Below are positions 61,685 through 64,000 of a stretch of DNA of 64,000 nt, piece by piece (position 1 is the first letter of the stretch; the number at the start of each line of letters is the position of its first letter). A program made the translations under genes and the position numbers. Origin of the DNA: Erythrobacter sp. (GTDB taxonomy: Bacteria; Pseudomonadota; Alphaproteobacteria; Sphingomonadales; Sphingomonadaceae); contig JAACTB010000007.1 in assembly GCA_009993605.1 (NCBI GenBank), positions 372,001 through 436,000 of the forward strand. The letters are read 5' to 3'. The notes beneath the pieces were generated by a model. That model had not been told where the DNA came from. It saw only the letters and a program-made list of their open reading frames with translations, and searched no databases.

Positions 61685-62602
61685 TTACTCGCACCCTCGC
61701 GAAGGTGCAAGCTGCGCTCGCTCGTAGCCCGCCCCCAGCGGATGGCGGGCATTGACCAGCTTTACGAGCCGGGCGGCATCGACATGGGTGTAGATTTGCG
61801 TCGTCGCGATATCCGCATGGCCGAGCATCGTCTGGAGAACGCGCAGGTCCGCCCCGCCCTCGAGCAGATGGGTCGCAAAGGCATGGCGCAATACGTGCGG
61901 GCTGATCGCTTCGGGAGGAATATCGGCCCGCACCGCAAGCGCTTTCAGCATTTGAAACAGCCGCACCCGGCTGAGATGCTTGCCGTTACGCGAAGGGAAC
62001 AGATGACGGCTCCCCGCCTCGCGCAGAGCCAGCCAGCGCGTCATCACCCGCTTTGCCCGACCGCTGACGGGGACCATACGCGCCTGCCCGCCCTTGCCGG
62101 TCAGCGTCAGAAATGGCGCATCGCGCGGCACCGCCGCCAGGGGCAGCGCCACCAGCTCGCTCGCGCGTAAGCCCGATCCGTAAAGCAATTCGAGCATCAG
62201 CAAGAGGCGCACTGCGGCAGGCGCTTCTCCCTCCGCTTCGAATTCGGCCCGGGCAAACAAGGCCTCGATCTGGGCGTGCGAGAGGATTTTCGGCAGAGGC
62301 CTGCGCGCGACCGGCTTGGGAAGCGCGCCGCTCGGATCGTTGCCCCGCGCGCCTTCCTCGATCAGGAACCCGTAGAACTGGCGCAGAGCCGAAGCCTTGC
62401 GTGCGATGCTGGCGGGCGCGAGGGCGGACCAGGCCTCGGCAAGCTTCGCCAGATCGGTTTTCTGTGCGTCGGCCAAGGAGCCGATCGCGGCCTGCGCCTG
62501 TTCGAGATCGCGGCGATAAGCGGCAAGAGTGTTGGCCGCCGCGCCACGCTCGGCAGCGAGCATGGCGAGGAAATCCTCGATCGGGTCCGGTGGCGCGATC
62601 AG
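61685..62602 (-). CDS. xerD: Tyrosine site-specific recombinase XerD; CTG start proposed
   Basis: A 305-residue phage-integrase-family recombinase that resolves chromosome dimers at dif with XerC. An N-terminal SAM-like domain ([26 protein letters not shown]) is followed by a catalytic domain with Arg in [42 protein letters not shown] and the Tyr in IYTHVD. Conserved sequence begins at about [11 protein letters not shown], which has no ATG/GTG/TTG; an in-frame CTG at 62602 overlaps the upstream stop (CTGA). The next ATG (62563) would remove the start of the first domain, and the ATG at 62710 lies well inside the preceding gene. Confidence 0.85.
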   Translation of the reverse strand: MIAPPDPIEDFLAMLAAERGAAANTLAAYRRDLEQAQAAIGSLADAQKTDLAKLAEAWSALAPASIARKASALRQFYGFLIEEGARGNDPSGALPKPVARRPLPKILSHAQIEALFARAEFEAEGEAPAAVRLLLMLELLYGSGLRASELVALPLAAVPRDAPFLTLTGKGGQARMVPVSGRAKRVMTRWLALREAGSRHLFPSRNGKHLSRVRLFQMLKALAVRADIPPEAISPHVLRHAFATHLLEGGADLRVLQTMLGHADIATTQIYTHVDAARLVKLVNARHPLGAGYERAQLAPSRGCE

Positions 62603-64000
62603 GCGCGCGCGACCGCTTCGGCGGCGATCATCCGGGCTTCGGCATTCATGCCCACCGCATCGAGCGCGCGTACGATGTGATAGAGGTGGAGCGGCGTCAT
62701 CCGCTCCCACCCGCTTCCCTGCATCCCAAGCCCGGCCAGCATGGCGACGAGGCCGGAATTGCCCACCTGCGCCGCCCGCGTGATCGCCCGCGACCAGGCA
62801 CTTTCGCGGCCTAGGCCCAGCGACAATTCCTCGCTGTAATCGGAGGTGTCCGAAGCATCGATCCGTCCCAGCCCGGCAAGCCCCGCCACCAACAGCCGCG
62901 ACTTCGCCTGCCGTGCGCTCGGGTCATTGTCGAAGAAATCGGACAGATCGCCGCCGCTGACGGTCCCGTCGAATTGCGGCACACCCGCTGCGAGGATCCC
63001 CCAGGCAAGCGATCCGCCCTCTACCGTATCCATCCAGCGCTGCGCATCCCGGTCGAGCCCGGCGGTGAACATAGCCGAGATCAGACCTGCCGCGTCGTCG
63101 GCAAAGGCCTCGTCGGCGGGCATCCGCGCCGCGGCATAGGAGGTCAGGACATAACGCCCATAAGTCTCGCCGTCGGGCGCGCCGCCCCAGATCTCGCGGA
63201 TCGCGGCGAGGCGCGTCGCAGGATCGCTATCGACATAGGCCCTGCGCAGCCGCGTCGCCCGGTCGCCAGGTTCGCCCTCGACACCCTCGATGGCGAAAAT
63301 CTGCGAATAGAGATCGATGATCGCGCGCGACGAAAGGACGCCTTGCGCCGCCGCGAACTCGGCGCTTTCGGCCCGCTGCGGCAGCGGAAGCATCGGTGCG
63401 GTCGCCGCGGAGAGGCGGTAATACGGACCCATGCCGGTCTGGAGCGAATCGGGGATTTCCTCACCCACCGCATTGGCGAGCGCGAATCGTATCGGCGTCA
63501 ATTCCTCGACCCCATCCCATTCGATGGTGACGCCGCGCCTGCCATTGCCCGCCGCCCCGGCGAAACGCTGCGCCAGAAGTGCATCGATGCGCTGAGCCGT
63601 GCCGGAATTCAGGAGACGCCGCAGATCGTTGCCGGCGCGTGTTCCTTCACCCGCATAGGCGTTGCAGATGCCCGCCAGCATTCGCCACTGCGCATCGTCG
63701 CGCTCGATCCGTCCGATCCTGACGACCGGACAGGCGCCGACGATATCCGCCGTGCCGATATAGGCGGCGATCGCAGCCTCGGTCAGGCGCGCATCGTAAT
63801 TGGCGGTATCGACATCCTGCACCAAAGCCCGTGCGGCGGCGAACTCGCCCAGCGCGTTGAGCGTGCGGGCACGCAGACCCGCGAACTCGATCGGGTCCAT
63901 CCCCTCCGGCGCGGCGAGGCGGCTGGCGAGGACCCGGCGCAGCAGGATATGACCCCAGCGCGAGACGACCGGCCCGGTGCTCGCCTCGAGTGCGGCCCGG
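62599..64000 (-). CDS. Large protein of unknown function, partial (cut at window end)
   Basis: The frame is open from its stop at 62599 to base 64000, at least 467 residues; the start lies outside. The visible part is Ala/Leu/Arg-rich and helical, with repeat-like segments (ARTLNALGEFAAARALVQDV, RLAAIREIWGG, LLVAGLAGLGRIDASD), so a helical-repeat scaffold of TPR or SEL1 type is plausible. No catalytic motif is seen. A Met (63900) is an internal residue rather than a start because reading continues upstream in a protein-like way. It is directly upstream of xerD, with a four-base overlap. Confidence 0.7.
   Translation of the reverse strand, partial: RAALEASTGPVVSRWGHILLRRVLASRLAAPEGMDPIEFAGLRARTLNALGEFAAARALVQDVDTANYDARLTEAAIAAYIGTADIVGACPVVRIGRIERDDAQWRMLAGICNAYAGEGTRAGNDLRRLLNSGTAQRIDALLAQRFAGAAGNGRRGVTIEWDGVEELTPIRFALANAVGEEIPDSLQTGMGPYYRLSAATAPMLPLPQRAESAEFAAAQGVLSSRAIIDLYSQIFAIEGVEGEPGDRATRLRRAYVDSDPATRLAAIREIWGGAPDGETYGRYVLTSYAAARMPADEAFADDAAGLISAMFTAGLDRDAQRWMDTVEGGSLAWGILAAGVPQFDGTVSGGDLSDFFDNDPSARQAKSRLLVAGLAGLGRIDASDTSDYSEELSLGLGRESAWSRAITRAAQVGNSGLVAMLAGLGMQGSGWERMTPLHLYHIVRALDAVGMNAEARMIAAEAVARA

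Noticed and set aside
1..64000. CRISPR arrays, insertion sequences, prophage genes or rRNA operon
   Set aside because: No regularly spaced repeats, transposase or phage-structure genes, or rRNA sequence were found on either strand.

Overview
The window looks like a chromosomal segment of a GC-rich alphaproteobacterium, most likely order Sphingomonadales and probably the Erythrobacter/Erythrobacteraceae side. I infer this from the gene families and gene order: tkt-gap-pgk with a class I aldolase; zapA-6S RNA-5-FTCL-DUF2842; a divL-type kinase followed by tsaE, amgK, murU, addB, addA and trxA; a TamA/TamB pair; and a three-gene 2-oxoacid dehydrogenase cluster. It is almost entirely dense housekeeping sequence. 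I see no insertion sequence, prophage, CRISPR array, rRNA operon or plasmid/phage gene, and no gene-free stretch longer than about 300 bases. Both ends cut a gene: a membrane-anchored protein at base 1 and a large unknown protein at base 64000.

Layout. 1-2700: envelope genes (a partial membrane protein and an L,D-transpeptidase lipoprotein), thiE and a small lipoprotein. 2.7-9.3 kb: central carbon metabolism (class I FBP aldolase, an MFS transporter, pgk, gap, tkt). 9.4-12 kb: a small coiled-coil protein, zapA, 6S RNA, 5-FTCL, a DUF2842 protein, a Fpg/Nei glycosylase and tRNA-Asp. 12.1-17.5 kb: a secreted protein, the E2, E1beta and E1alpha genes of a branched-chain-type 2-oxoacid dehydrogenase, thyA and tRNA-Pro. 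17.6-24.4 kb: TamA, TamB and a small lipoprotein. 24.4-34.3 kb: a BrkB-type membrane protein, recG, sdhE, a VanZ-like protein, mfd, a GGDEF/EAL protein, NAD kinase and tRNA-Asn. 34.4-40.7 kb: a TauE/SafE protein, secA, a small secreted protein, argJ, an inositol-monophosphatase-family gene and trxA. 40.7-51.7 kb: six genes transcribed on the minus strand, each overlapping the next (divL-like, tsaE, amgK, murU, addB, addA). 51.8-57.8 kb: ahcY, a peroxiredoxin, an unknown secreted protein, folE, a phospholipase-D-type protein, a hemerythrin-like protein and a minimal metalloprotease. 57.9-64 kb: tRNA-Arg, a NUDIX protein, two Flp pilins, an M48 lipoprotein peptidase, accA, xerD and a truncated unknown gene.

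No wholly new multi-gene system is evident. The observations most worth checking are: a kinase whose phospho-acceptor histidine is replaced by tyrosine (DivL-like) heading a six-gene overlapping operon; an inverted repeat at the ahcY promoter that resembles a SahR-type operator; a promoter with an overlapping inverted repeat ahead of the 2-oxoacid dehydrogenase genes; a hairpin that would sequester the ribosome binding site of the L,D-transpeptidase; and two genes (an MFS transporter and xerD) whose conserved N-termini are open but have no ATG/GTG/TTG, suggesting ATC and CTG starts. All functions come from reading the sequence; no database search was run.
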